Assembly: GCA_003993805.1 (NCBI GenBank)
Contig: RSEF01000006.1
Location: 30,109,165 to 30,173,164 of the forward strand
Direction of reading: 5' to 3'
DNA length: 64,000 nucleotides
Source: Himantopus leucocephalus
Lineage: Eukaryota; Chordata; Aves; Charadriiformes; Recurvirostridae
Shown piece after piece: positions 35,821 through 50,900 of the stretch (positions are counted from its first letter, which is position 1; every line of letters begins with the position of its first letter). Below the pieces are notes generated by a model. That model was given only the letters and a program-made list of their open reading frames with translations. It did not search any database and had not been told where the DNA came from. A program made the position numbers and the translations under genes.

Positions 35821-35933
35821 ATGTCGGGAGAACAGCATGTTGATCGCTCCACGCAAGAGAGAGGTGATGAAGTTCAAGATGATGTTGTCGATGCGAGGCC
35901 AGACAGAAGTAGCAGAGTCTCACTTTTTGGAAA
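35821..35933 (+). CDS. CASP7: CASP7 coding exon 1 (start codon, prodomain)
   Basis: 113 bases, residues 1-37 plus two bases. Starts MSGEQHVD, then [12 protein letters not shown] and VSLFG, matching the human DSVDAKPDRSSF region. The ATG abuts the acceptor TTTGTAG, so the exon as called begins with the start codon. Donor AAA|GTAAGT. Confidence 0.92.
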
Positions 35934-38900
35934 GTAAGTTACTACTTTTATTCCTGTTACTGTTGTATTAGTTGCGATTCTACCTTTCTAGTGGGATTTT
36001 GGTGTTGTTTGCCATGTCCACAATGTCATAGATGATCTGGATAGGGAGATGGTTTATGTTGTATAGGTTTAATGTGTCTAGCCTTAAAGCCATCTTTCTA
36101 TAGTATCTTCCTATAGGAAGACCTATAGTATCTCCCATAAGCTTTATTTTGTAGTCAAGAGACCACTAAGTTCATTTAGCACCAATTAGAGTCCCTCATC
36201 TTAAACATTGCCCTTTGGTCAAGCTGGGAATTCAATATGCCATTAATTATCTATTTTACTGCATTCAGCTCAGCTAATCTCCTGCATCATTGGAATCCCC
36301 TGCTGACTATTTAAGTAAGTTTAAAGCCTGGATGTGCCATCTAGGTTGTAGCACAAAGAAGCCTCACTGAGTCTAGACATGTAACCCATTACAGAATAAA
36401 TTAAAAGCCTTTCATTTTAAAACATAGTCTCACTGAAGCATAAGCTTACTTACATTAAATATATAGGAAGCAAGAACTATGTACTGCTTGTCTGTACTCC
36501 TGAAAACACTAGATAAATGTGATTGAAAATGCAAAAGATGAAAAAAAAATGCAAAATTTACAAATACTATTGAATGTCAGCAAATGGCTACTTCACATTG
36601 TGAACTTCATGGATTTAGAGAGGTTTTATTAAAGGTGTTTATTACAAAGACTATTGTATTTACAGAGAGGTTTTGATATTTTTTTTTTACTATTGGACAT
36701 GCGCATTCAAGTGAACAGTATAATTCAGAAAGTACATGGAGAATATAATTTTATTTTTGCTGCTTATTATATGAGTCTAACGGGGGTAACAAATCTGTGA
36801 GAGAAGTGAAGATGCTTTAGTCTTAGAAGACTTTTGATGTGCTGTTAAGCAATCATTTTACTTTGTCTCATTTTCTCATTCCTCAAATGTGTTTTATGAT
36901 GTGTATGTGTATTATTAATTTTAACAGAACCACGTTATGCAAAATAGACAATGTAACATCTGTTTCTAAATCTTGCCAAACATTTTTGAAAGGTTTCTTT
37001 TAAACTTTATAAAATGTTTGTTTTAGTATCTGAATTGGTCTTCTTTATAAGAGGTGATATGCTAATATGATTATTAAATTATGCAACTCAAAGTTAATCA
37101 TTCCTGAAGGAAAGGCCATAATCAGCATTTCTATCACTTTTTTCCTATAAGAAATTTTTCAAATAATTTGGCTACACATCAGTTTGAGGCATTCATCTTT
37201 TGGGAAGTCCTTGAAGATACAATTTGAAACATTTTTCTTTAGAAGTAAAAAAATTGCTCTGATTAAATATGAGGTAATTGAGAAGATTCAACTTAGATTT
37301 TGTAGAAAAAAATAAGTCCGAGAAATCTATCAGAGTTTCTTGAAGAACGTGATGATTGCGCAAAGAAGAATGAGCTGGTTGACAGAGAAGGTCTTAAAAA
37401 TCCAAGCACAGTGTCAAGGTCTTTGTCTTATAGAAACTAAAACTCTTTGGCCTGAAAGAAGATAGGAGAGGAAAGTGAGAGGATAAAGGAAGGTGGGATA
37501 TGATCTAAAATGGTGACGTAATGGAGGAGAAAGCGAATAGAGACTGATCATTCCTTGTGCCTCACAAGAAATCTGGGGGACATCCAATGAAAAGTTCATG
37601 CAGTAGATTTAAAACAACCAGTAAGATGTAATGGCTCTGTGTCTTGATTGCCAAGGCTTCATTTTGGCAACACGAGATTAATACTTGTAAAACAAGATTT
37701 CTAGAAAGCTTTAGATTGACTATAGTTTAATGGTCCTGTGTTTTGTTTGCAGCAACCCAGTTTTTATCAGCTATGCAGTACTTTCAGTGAAATTCTATGT
37801 AGTATTTCATTTATTTTTGCTTAAAATATATAAGCTCAATAGGGAAACAAGTAACTTGTGTTGTTAAATAAGCACATCGATTTTCATTTAAGAGAACAGA
37901 GCAGTGAGAAACTGCATTCAAGCCGTGTAGAAAGACCAGCTGTTTCCAGTAGCTTCACAGCTCCAATTCACCATTCTCTGGCTGTGACTGGAGATTTATC
38001 TAGCAAGAGCAGTACATAGAAATAAGTGAAAATCTTTTTCACTACAGCGTAATTCTGAGAAGTCTGTGAGCCTGCTTTACCATGGAGGCCATGAGGCTCA
38101 GAACAAGCCACAGGTTGGGCAGGTTCTTCTGGCTGCACCACGGTTCAGGGGAGTTATCTTCCACGTATTTCCTTTTATTTGCAAAAGTGCTAGTACTTAG
38201 TTAATGTTGGTGGGGAAAAACTGTTCGGTGGGTAAAAAAGTTGAAAGAAGTTTTGAATTAACATCTGCCGGTGGTGTTTGGTGTAGGGTTTTTTTTAGCC
38301 ACTAGATGGCAGGAGGGTATCAATTTTATTTACTGCAAAAGTGTGGACAAAAATTAAGGAGCGTTGCAGTTGACAAAAAGTTTTGTTTCATAAACCAGAA
38401 ATAGCTGGATACACTTTGGCAAGCCTGCGTGAAACTAAGTTTTAAAACATGGTTAAACAAAGATTGAGCCGAGGATTTCAAACGTGTATTTTAATTCTTT
38501 ATGTGATTGGTAGAAACTAATAGATTTTTTCCCATATAATTTTTTCTTTTTTATGCTGTATGTGCTCCTGTTAGACTTTTGAGCCTTTAAAAATAGTCTC
38601 ATTTCTCCACAGGATGATTTAATATCTTCATTTGGTATCTTTTGTCTTTTATTGGAGAACTCTGCTTGGGAGATTGATAGCAGAAAACCTGTTTTAGCAT
38701 CCAGGAAACATAATGTAACATGAAACAGAATAAAGTTGTGGTTCCAATATATTAAGTAGAGCTAACATTTCTCTTACTCCTAATGAAAGTTGTTTTTTTT
38801 AAAAAAGCTGCATCTGAAAATTCCCAGGGCTTGGTAGACTAACACTTGCACTGTCAATAATGATGACTGTTTGTGGGCTTCAGTGAAGAAGCATAATGCA

Positions 38901-41900
38901 GAAGAGGGTGGTTGTTAGTAGTATCTAGGTACCAGTTTTATTCTAATTTTTCTCATATAGAACCATTTGTCCTCTGGTTACTTTTGTTTACTCCAGCCCT
39001 ACTGTCTTGTTTTACAGTCAACATTCCTCTTCTCATCTGGAAATAGAAAACGTAATTTAAATATGTATTGAAGAATTCTTACAAATACCCAGTTAAAATT
39101 GAAACTGTGTGATTCTGTATTGCCCTTAATGCAGAAACATGAAATATATTGTAAGAAAATCCCACTGAGGAATTGGAGAGGCTTGTAGGGTACGCTGATG
39201 TATAGTCACCATGAGTACTTCTGCTGTTTAACACTGCAAACCCAAAATATCTAGAAGGTATTTATTTCTACCGAATCAGGCTAGTATAAAGTTTGAGACT
39301 TTTCATTTTAATTAATTTAAAAGTTTGCTGGAAACATCATTGTGTATCTTGCCTCCTTTAGTTCAATAGTTATGATAGTTATACCGTTATGATATCTACC
39401 AGGTTTGTAAACTAGTATTTAGATCAAAAAGATTCACGGATATGTAGGTTTTCTTTTCATTTGTACGGTGTTTATCAGCTGTTCTGCCTTGAAATTAGTG
39501 TGTTCAAATCCAGATGATGGTTTGAATTATACTTCATCTTTTTTATCATAACTTTTACAGTTTTAAAGTTAAAAATGCAGTTCTGTTACAGGTTTTTCAT
39601 TGACAGAATATTACAGACCTTTCAAAATTAGCTACTGCTAAGAAAAGCATCTCTTTTATCCTTAAATTAGGTAGAATAAAAATAGCAAGTTACTTTATAA
39701 CAAACAACAGCTGATGAATCATCTGAAGTTATGCTCTGGGGTGCAACTCAGAGGTCTGAACTGAACTCTTGGTTCCTCAGGTTTCCTTTACATCTCTAAT
39801 CAGATCACTGTGCGCCTTAGTCTGTCCTGTAAATGGATGATGATCTTTCCTTTTACTATCATAACTCTGAAGTCTAGGACAATATCATTTGAATTTTGTT
39901 TGGAGTCTGTGGGTTCTGCTTTGCACAAGCTAAATATCAATGTATTTTTCCCCAAAGCACTGAACATAAAACTTCAGAAGCAATAGGTTTTGGCATCTAT
40001 AGTCTGTTAATGTTAATTCCTACAAAGACAATAAAGAGATTTTAACATAGTGCAACAGGGATGTTTCATTTTCATTACTGTCTTTTAAGCTAGAGGTGGT
40101 TTCTTATTTTTATTTATTTTTTTTATTACTCAGCTTCTGGACAACGTTGCAGGAATATTTAACAATTAAAGAAAATTCTGGTCAGTGTTTGTACTTTCCC
40201 TTGGACACTTACTGGAAGAACCATATAGGAAATGCCCAAGTATCTTGAAATAGTATCTGGTCAAAAGTATAAGAAGTCATTAATTCACAGTCAATATTTG
40301 TTTCCAGTCTCCTTAGGGACTTTACCTTGTGAAGCACGGGAAACACTGGGTTATCCATGAACTGTATCTCTAACAATCACAACAGTGAGTCAACTATCCT
40401 AATTCCTTTTTAGTTTAGTAATTTATTTCCTTCATTACAACAAACTCTGGACTCTCATCATACCAAATTTGGAGGAAAGCTATTAAGTAGTGTCATTTTT
40501 AAGCTTTCAAAGGAATCAAAAACAAATTAAGCCAAATTTCTAATAAACCAAAACTGTTCAAGGGTAAATATATAGGAAATAGTTCTATGAATTAGAATAC
40601 AAAGAGTTTTTTTTAAACTGTGTGTCAATTTATGTTATTTTCTTAGAAATATTCATTGTGTAAATATTGTAGTAATGGTGGATCAGGCTTTGAGAGAAGG
40701 AAGAAAGACATATTGAAAAGTGAAGTCTGCTGTCCCACCTCCATCTCAAGATCCACTGTATTTTCCTACACTCTTACACAGGAACAGTGATAGAGTGATG
40801 GGAGCATGTTTTCCGCTTGTCAGCAAAGGTAGATCAGGCCTGCATGACCTCAGCTTGCAGGGTGATAGCTGTGAGGGTTTGAATAGCCCCATAGAAAAGT
40901 CCAGCGTGACCCACTGCTGACACATGCGAATCTTTGGGCCTGAACACAGAGATCATCCTGTTTCACTCTCCAATGTAACCCTGAGCATGGTGGGCTCTTA
41001 GCATTAGCAAAGAAGATTAGACTTGCTCTTGAGGACAAGCTGAAGCTGTTTTCAGATGCAGTGTGGAGTACCATTTGATGATGAGCCAAGGTACTGTAGA
41101 ATGTTATTTATCTCTTTCCTTCTCTGCCACCTGTTTGGAAATCTCATGAATGAATACCCTAAAAGAGTTTAGTTTCAGTGCTTATATTGAGCTAATTATA
41201 ACTCTACTGGCATTTTGCAATTGCTAATCCTAGCCAGAGTGTTCTCTGAGAAATAGTATTTAGGGGTGGGGGGTGGGTGTGGATTGCTTTATTTTGACTC
41301 ATTTTCCAAGAAGTCCACATAGCAATATATATGGACCTGTTAATTGCTCTTAGTAACTATGATAGATAAGACAGGCTTCATCTTTTTTTTTCTCATATAA
41401 TTGGCAGTTGCCTATGTACATTATACTACCTAGGGTATGATCATGCAAGATTTCAATTTCCAGAACACCCATAGAAGGTATGTACATGCAGGTTTTCTAG
41501 AAATGAGCAGAAACCCCTTTCAGCAAGCAATGTCCTTTATTTGTAAAATTTTGGCTTTTGAATGTTATTATTTGAATATTATGTTGCGTACAATATTTTG
41601 AGGCCTGCACAGCAGATACCATGCAGCTAATTAGGAAGCTGAAGATAAATTACAAATTGACGGTTGAGAGTTTAGAACTTGCTCTGTTTTGGCCCTCTCT
41701 GCAGCAGATGTTACACCACAAAATTGTCATGTAGGCTGTAAATGATACTTAAAATATTAAGTGCACAAAGTCTAGGATACTGTTGTGAAATGTGGACAAA
41801 TTAGACATAAGAGTCTGTGTTGAAACTTTTTTTACAAGGTGTATCTGGCGTAGCCCCAGTGCGCTTCGTCTGCTTCGTTTGTATGTAATAAATAAAATTG

Positions 41901-44900
41901 CAGCCATGGTTTTGATTTGAATGGTGTTAAGGCCATCGCTAACACATAGTTAAAAGGAGAGGAAGCCATATTCAGATGTAACTGTCAGAACTCCGAAGAT
42001 ATATGTAGTATGCAAAGTAGAATCATAGAATAGTTTGGGTTGGAAGGGAACTTTAAAGGTCATCTAGTCCAACCCCCAATGCCAGAAGTTGTGGTCTGAG
42101 GCTGGCTCTTTCGAACAGCTCAACTCCTTTCATTACACAGTGAATTTCCAATGGTCCTGGAGTAGGTTTCTCTGTTTTCCAAGTTCTTAGAGAAGATTCT
42201 CCCTCCTAATTAGAGAAGGGTCTGAAACTAAAATGGGACAAAAAAATCTACAAGAGTAGCTCAGGGTCTGAAAAATGTCTTATAAAGAGGGATTTAAAAT
42301 GTATATAGTTTCTCTAACTAAAGTTGAAAGATAATTTGCTTGTACTATGCAAATATATAGTGTACTATACAATTACATAGGTGATGGAAGATCAGAAGAT
42401 GGGGGTACTTTTTGTAAGCAAAGAATTCTTAAATGTATCCAATGGATCTCTTCAAAAAAGTTTGGGCATAAATCTAAAAGATGTTCTGCAGATTAAACAG
42501 AAGCAGTTTTGTAGAAACTACTGGATAAGGGTTTGTAGCTTGCTTTGCAAGACATCAAATGAAAAGTATGCTCACACTTGGGTGAGTCAGTTACTGCAGT
42601 TGGTGTGCTGCAGCTCAGTAGTTGATGTTTTTCATCTCTGAGGCTGTTGCAGTTGTGAAGCTTTGTGGTAGGTGAAGCCTCATTGTGATTCAGTGTGATA
42701 CACTGTAGATTGTGGTTTCAAAGGAACATACAAATAGCCAGTGCTGTAGTTCAGCTGAGTAGCTGCAATGTGATAAGCTGTGATATCTTGACTGTTAAGC
42801 CAAGGTCCCAGAGGCCTTTAGGGCTGTAATATACTTTGGGGAAATGCCATATTCTGTGGACTGCAACCCTGTCATTTTTGCAGTTGATGTTAAGTAATGG
42901 TGTGCTCGCACTAGCGGTTTTGTCTCTTCAGGGAAGCTAATGTGAAGTAACCAAAGATAGGAATTTGTTTCTGGACTGAGGTCCACTGTAAACCTCTATA
43001 GTGGACAGTAAGAATGCCTTTGTTTCAAGTGTTTTTTTCCAGGAGCCAGGTGGCAGTAAGCTCCCTCCACACACTCTGGACCTAAACATTGTACAGATGT
43101 ACAAAATAGTGGATTTTCAATTCATATTCTAGTTTACTGTACACTGCTGTCCCCCTGGAAAGAAGCCATGAGATCTGCAATTGTTTTATGAAATAAGTTT
43201 GTTTAGGCTTCATTTTGTAATGGAAAAACTAAGACCAAGAGATACGGAGTTACTTTCCCAAAATTACTCAATAGCAGAAGCAGGATTCATACTCAGTTCT
43301 CCATCCAGAGCACAAGTAAGTGGCTCTTAGTGGATAACAGAACATATGCCCCCCCATTTGAGCATTTTGGTTTGTTTAATACTTTCCATCAAGTTAGCTG
43401 AGCAAAGCATAGCTAGCACATAATCATAATAAATATTTTTATGGCTTGTTCTACTGTTGGAGGTGATATAGCATGCTACAGGAAACTTAGGGGAATGCCA
43501 GGGTTTCTTTAAAAAAATTAAAGCATTTTATTTTGCGAATTTTCTGCAAAATCTGTAGCACTACTGTTTCATATGTCACAGTAAGAACAAAAGTAGGTTT
43601 TTAATATGATACTGTTTTATTGGATGAATGAACTCGGTCCTGTCTTGGGCAAGGAATTTGTTAATGACAGCTTAGATCCCTCCCAGCTCTATTATTATCT
43701 TTATAAATTCAAGGAAATAATCCCATTGTTTACTTAACTCCTTTCTTCCAAGACTGCTGCAGCAATATTTTCCTTTCAAAATTAGTGTGTTTACAGTAAT
43801 AAGGAGGGCGTGGGACATGGGTTTCCAAAGAAAGAAGAGGTACTGTCTCCATTAGCTTCCTACTTTGAGGTTCATTCAAGCAAAAAGCTTTGCCTCTGGT
43901 GACTTTGAAACTGGCTTTGTTTAGTCAGCTGACAATCTAATTCCAAAGATGTCCTTAAGAAGTCATGAACTAATTGGCAGTTCAAAAAGAAGCTGGAGGC
44001 TAAATAATTACTATAGCCCTGATCTTGAGAACAGTTACAAACAAGGATTATTGTACCGCCTGACTAGTCCTGTTGCTTTTAGTAGGCCTGCTCCCAGGAG
44101 GGAAGCCAGGTGCATTCATTAGGGGCAGTGGTGTTTGAGTGAGCGCACTTGCCATCTCCCCTTACTCCAGCCCTTCCCAAAAATTACTTTCAAGGTCTAG
44201 GCACTTCAGCAGGGTACAGTATGAAGATGTAAGGGTTGCACAGACTTTATATGTCATTGATAAATAGGAAGTTTAGACTCCAGTATTATCAGGTTGGCAT
44301 GTTTCACCATAATTTAAAATTTCTTTAACAGATAAAACAAGACCATTAGAGGGAACAGAACTGTAGGATCGTTTGACCAGGTTTTGTGTTTTAATGTTCT
44401 AGGGGGGGGTTGTATTGTGTTGTTTATGTTTGCTATTCAAAATTGCAGCTCTCGGTTTTCATGCCTTTGTGTAAGACATTGCCTTGTGTAGTAAGCAATA
44501 TAGGTGAAATAATGTTTAGGTGCTTTTGGGGGAACTTTTACGTTCAGTTTTGTAGGACCACCTTTCTTCTCTCTTCTAAATGAAGACTTCCGACTTTAAT
44601 ATTAGAATTTTTTAAAATTTTCTTTTGACATTTATCTGAAGCATATTTAAAAATAGCCTTCTAATGACTGGTTGTTTTGGTCGTGCTAGTCTATCAAAGT
44701 CAGCAGTCATTTGCTATTTCAGTAAGGAAATTGAAAGTATGCAATATTTACTTGAACTTCGTCCTATATAATTACTATTGCTCCTTTTTCCTCAGGAGGT
44801 TCTTGCTTCAACTGTTAAGCTGTTTTCCAGTTTATCTACTGGCACATAATTTGTAAGCCTGAACAACCTTTGTTTAAAAAAGATTGTGAAAGATAGTATC

Positions 44901-47900
44901 TATTTTCTTGGTTTACAATTATATTTAACCTCTTTCAAAAAGGTCCTTGGTAAGGTGTTAACTGTCTGAAAAGGGAGAGATGGAGATTGCACCTGCCATT
45001 GGAGTATATTCAGGAGAAAAGGTTTGTGAGCCCATAGTGTATGACAGTCAGGTTGGAAACAAAATTGAGATCTCCCAAATGCCAGTGTCTTCTGTAGTGG
45101 CTCCAGTTAGCGTTTATCGTAAGCTTCACTGAGTATTCTAGCATGCTGCTTTCTTAGTGCGTGACCCAGGATCACACCACCAAATGCAGTGTAACACAGT
45201 TTTAGTATTTGGTCTAGCCCTTATGGTTAATGCTTAGTCCTTATCCCATATAATTTATCCTTTCTGATTTTTAACAGTAGAGGAATATTCATTTTTATAA
45301 AAGACAATTCAAGTACTGACACATTCTTCTTGTCCAGAAATGTTGCTGCTTTGCCAACCTGATACAATATTAATGAGAAAAGGCAACAGGATGATCTATT
45401 ATTTGCATGCAGCTTTAAATCTGCATGACACTTTGCCAAAACGGATCTGACAAAGAACAAAGAGTCTGCCTTAAAGAACTTACAATCTAAAAAGCTCTAA
45501 TCAGATTTAACAAGTGTCTTTTGCTTCTTATTGCCAATAGGATTCAAGAGAAAAAAAAAAAACAAAGAGGGGAGAGGGTACAGTAATTAGAGGTGTACTA
45601 AATATGGTGAAATTAGACTGCATAAAAGTATTAAAGCTGGCAGTTTGGAGAGAAGGTTATATAGGAGTAAGACATATTAATGCACGATCATCAGAAAACT
45701 TCAGACATATGAACAGACCACTAATTATTGAGAGTAAGGTAGAAACATAGAACAAAATATTGAACCTTGATGTGTCTAATTTATAAATTCTGTTTCCTGT
45801 TCATTTCTTTTGGAAGAATAACCCTGAGTTGGTCTCCAGCACACTCAGTTTTATTCCACATAGCTTGGTGATGCTTCATTAATTCAAACACAATCCTCAT
45901 TGCATTTTCATTGTTTCCTGTCTGTCCTTTAAGTACCTATTTAAAAAATATAAATCCAGTCCAGGATTTTTCCCCAGGAGGGCAACCATAGCACTTATGT
46001 TTGTGACTACTGCTCATCACCATTTATACTGTGCGTGCAGTAATGGAAGGAGTGGAGGTTTTTAGACAGAAAGAGCAGCAAAAAGCCACACAAACTGCCT
46101 AAAATTAAATCAGCAATATAGGCTACGTAAGTTTCTTCAGAGGTCTTAAAACTAATATATTGTCCTGTACACTTACTCCACAGTATTGTAACTCAATGGA
46201 GAATTTATTCAAGTGAAGCCTTTAAAGAGGTCCCCAAGTGTAAAAGTCATGAGGGAAACGTCTCAGTTGTTTGTAATACAATGAGCACTGCAATTTTGAG
46301 ATACCTTGCATGCCACAACATGAAGTGTATGAAGGTTCCAGTGGATGTTGATGGATTACCTGAGGAGATTTTTACTGTAGACACTGTCACTGTAGCACTG
46401 CTATAATTTTCTTGCCTGGACTCAACAGAAAGGCTGACAATGTGACAGAAACTAGAATAAAACTATTCTCCAATGCCAAAAAGCGTGGGGACTCCAGAAG
46501 GGATCCTGAGATGATGTGTCTGTAAAGATAGCATGTTCTTTAAGGCAAATTTTCTGTTTAAGAGAAACCTGTTATCAGTCATTAAAGAATTATATATGAT
46601 TGTACATTGTATTAAAGAAGCATGCCTGAGTAAAAACTGTCATAATGTTCTGTGATATTCCTTATCAAGTAAAGCCCAAATTTACTGAACTCCATAGAGC
46701 AAGAGTAAGACAGAGTTCTCTTCTTCTGTATGTGTGTACTTTGAATATAAATGAATGTAATCAGTTTAGCCTTTTCCACCCACCTCTGAATGTCAACTTC
46801 CTTAAATTGGATAGTATTGTAATTGTAGATTTTTTTAATCTGCTTACATTTTTCAGTATAGCAACAAAAGTCCCTAACTTTCCTAGGAGAGAAAGGGACT
46901 ATAGCTGTTTTCAAAGCCCGGATATCCCTCTATAATATTATTTTTAGAGTTTATTTTGATTAACACATTAATTTCCTCTTAGAAAAGCAAACAAACAGCA
47001 AATTTCTCCTGTCCTGTGACTGGGAAGTGATGATTGTGAAATTTGTCTTTATTCATCTAATCTTCTGCCCATAAGGCTGTTTCAGTGACTGTTCTTTTCC
47101 ATGAATAGCTGGTTCTTCTGTGTGCTAAGTGTCATATTGCTTTTAAGGCCCAGCAGCTCATGTTTTCAGAAGAGCTCCGTTGTCTGTCGGTTACTATCAT
47201 CCTCTTTTTAATCTTTGTTAATGTTGAGATTTAGTAAATGGATTGGTGTAACAGTTTCTACCCTAGAGATTGCACTTTCTTCTTAATATTTCCATTTCAT
47301 CCACTATCCCCTTGAGAACTGTCCCTGCATTATGCTGGTACTGTTCCAAGTGGAATTTATGTAGTTATAGTTACAGCAGACCAGCTTTCTTTGAGCAGAA
47401 AGTTTTTTCACAGTCACTGGCCATTACACCTCGCACAGAGGTAGGCAGTACCAGACTACACAGCTGACGTTAATTATGTAATGTGATGGAAAGTGAAGAC
47501 CCTCCCGATGGAAATACATCACACGCCACTTGGAAGTTACGCAGCTGGTTCTCACTGAAACACTTATTACTCTGGAGAGCTGGCAGACCTGAGCCTGAGA
47601 GCTTGGCTGTAGCAGGTGGGAGAGATGACAGGGGACTGCAACACTCAAGGAAGCCATTCTCCTGCACATGGATTCTTAGTATGTTGGTATGTTATACTAA
47701 TAGGACAGTAGTAAAGAAAGTGCAGGAAGATGCCAATAGAAAGGAAGTCAAAGGAGAGGAAATCTCAGCTCCGAAGAGGCACTGCTTTCAGTAAAATTGT
47801 TACCGAGAATAATCTTTAGGTATAGTTAAATATTAACAGTGATATTTTTATCTTTAAATCGTGATATTTGTACATACTGAAATTGTAATTTACCCAACGT

Positions 47901-50900
47901 GTAGCAGAAAAGAAAGTTTGTTGTGATAAGTAGCAGTCCTTTAGACAACCAAGTTCGCTACTGATGCAAGTGATGTGTCTCCCTTGACTTTGACAGAATT
48001 TTTGCCACTCATAGTGATAAGAAATTTGGACTTTATGATTTAAAAGTTCAATAACAAAATGGTGAATGGTATGGGTAACTTCAATTTTCTATTTGGAAAG
48101 TGAGAGGTTGATAATAATGATTTTCCCAGGGTTGACACCAGTTGAGTCTAGAGTTGATGAAATCACGTTCCCAGACATACTGTTGTCTAGCCTAAGGCCT
48201 GGATTTAGAGATACAGTAAGGGTGAAAATGTGCAAGCTATATGAGGGTGCCAGAGTGGAGTTTCAATTTTGCTGAACTGTTGGCCGAGGGGAGAGAACAC
48301 GAAATATATGAGAGCACTGACAGGAATGATATTTCTGTCTAAGGGAAAGATCAGTGACCACTGGCAGAGCAAGGAGTTATGCCACAGTTGTAATTAAAAG
48401 CTGAAGAAAGAGTAACAGTCATAAAATTCAAGTTTCTATTTAATCTGGGCAGGTTTGAATCCCAAAAGAGGGAAATTAAAGACACTGGATGTCAGAGAAG
48501 CAGAATGAAATAAAACTGAGGGCAAATAGTTTAAAACATTTCATAACAGCACATAACTAACCTGTGGAAACCCTTCTGGAAAATATGGTGATTAGAAAGC
48601 TTAGTAAGAACAACAGCAGTAAACATTTATTTTAACACATGTCCAGTTCAAAGCTTAGAAAATAAACATTTAGCTGGAAAGCTTTAGGTTTTCAGTCATA
48701 AGCCAGCCTGTCACTGACAAGGCATTTCCCTTAAGGACTGATTATTACATATTTATTACTTTATTAGTCATTACTACAAGGTCTGATTTAGCTTGTTGAA
48801 ACTGAAGAGTTGGACCTTATGCTGGCAGTTTAGTCCAGTCAAGCAATACCCGTATTGCGCTATGTTGGCACAGAAAACGGAACCTTCAAAAAATAATTTC
48901 TCTCTGGACTGCAGGCCCAGTATATGTATACTCCACAACCTTTGCTTCCTTATTCGTTCAGTTTGGATAGATACCAAAAGATTTCTGGAACTTCTTGTTG
49001 TCTGCCAGTAAGGAAATGATAGGCGTAACCCTATAAAGCATGCTGTGGTTGCTTAGTATCTCGTTAGCCTATTCAGCACGGACGGAATCATTAGAACAAA
49101 ACCACACTATCCTCTGTAAAGGCATGGGGAAATGATAGAGTTATGTGTGCTACCGTGCTGACGAGACTTGTCTGTGATATTTGATGTTGACCGGCATAGA
49201 GCTTCTGGCGTACTTTTGGGAATACCAGCAGTAGTAGCTAGATCCCTTAAACTCCCAAGTATTTCTGCATGAATGAGTGCAAACTATTGAACTCGGAAGT
49301 GAAGTGGTTTCAGAGAAGTTGTGTGGCTACATCATTATGCCACAGAACCCCAGCTGCTATGTTCAATGAAGCTTTTTGTGGGGTAACGTGGCCGCGTGAC
49401 TTCTGGACTAGAATTTCATCATTTTAGGAGAGCAGACAGTGCAAACATGATACCATACTGCTCATGTGGATCTGTCCCGAGTGTTCACAACTGTTCATGG
49501 GTTGGACATAAACAGAAATTTGTGTACAATCCTCTTGAAAATATCCTATTGTGTGTGTAACAGCCACTGTTAGTCATACAGCTTTTTCAGGAAGTCAGTG
49601 AAGCCAGATAAATCTGTAGAAACTTGAATCCGTGTGGACTGAGGAAATTAGCCTCTTCATCGACCTGAGTGGTTATTTGTTGTTTTGAAATGTCTTTTTC
49701 TGACTTTGCCAGAGAATTGTCTAATGATGTAGGACCAGGGGGAATTTTAGGCTAAAATAAGAATCCAAGATCTCTTTGAAAGTCAAATGTAATATTAACA
49801 TCATACAGCTGTGGATAATTCTTTAAAATGGTTAAAATCTTTTCTTGAGGCAAAGCATATTTAATTATTGCTCCCAGAGCCCTCAAGAAGCAGTATGCAA
49901 GGAGAATACCAATACTTTCAATTTGCCAGAAAAAACTGTACTTCAGAGTATCAGACAAAATCCTCAAGTAGATACGACTCAGTATCTTGGTTTGTAGTCT
50001 CTAAGAGAAGTCTAAGAGAGGACATGAAATTAGGATGCTCACATGTAAAAAGAGTAAAGAGAAACCCTGCCAGGTGCAGCTATTTAATTTGGCCCTTTAT
50101 AACAGAACACAAGGACACTCAAAGATAAGGAGAAGCTGTTTGAAAATTGAATTGCAGTAGCATTTAAACATGATGAATCATCTAGAGAAGGTTTGTTGTA
50201 GTTTTCAATTAGTCTTGTCCTTTAGTAATAAAAAAGAGGACACTTAAAACTAAAAGAGAACAATTGTTAAATCAGGAAGGTAAGAAAGTAGATTACCTAA
50301 ACAACATTTAATCAATTCACAGCAATCTCGTTTCTACAGGCTATTATTGAAACAAGTAACTTAGTAATTCTTTAGAAAGACGTCAGAGTAAGAATAGTGA
50401 AAGTACTTAAATTAATTGATATTATGGGGAAAAAAAATCATGTTTTGTTAAAAACAAACTGTATTACACAGTTATTTGTACAGTGAAAGTAGGTTATGTT
50501 TTCCTCTCAGACATCAGCAATAAATACTATTGGAAGCAGGATGCCGGACCAAATAAGTAAGAGAGGTGCTGATAACTTCTTCTGCCCTTTCCTGAGCATT
50601 GCTTCCAACTGGGCTTGCTCCAAAGCTTATTTATAGTTCTGAGATTGAATCAGACCCTTTATAGGCTATCACTGGCTTCAGTTCTGCTTGAGGAGATCTT
50701 ACCAACATCTGAAGCCACTTGCTTGGACCAAAAAGTCCACCTCTAAAAGCAAGTACTGCTGAGTTCCTCATGCTTATACTTCAGGTGTACACGCTGGCCG
50801 TAATTGATTGGTTCATAATGCTTTACTTACAATAAATTGGCGAGTAGTGTCTGTGCTATCTCTTTCTAATCCAATCTAAGATGCCTGCACATAGCAGAAA

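Noticed and set aside
47424..47794. Overlapping open frames of 81-103 codons on both strands in CASP7 intron
   Set aside because: No homology recognised, and mutual overlap suggests chance.
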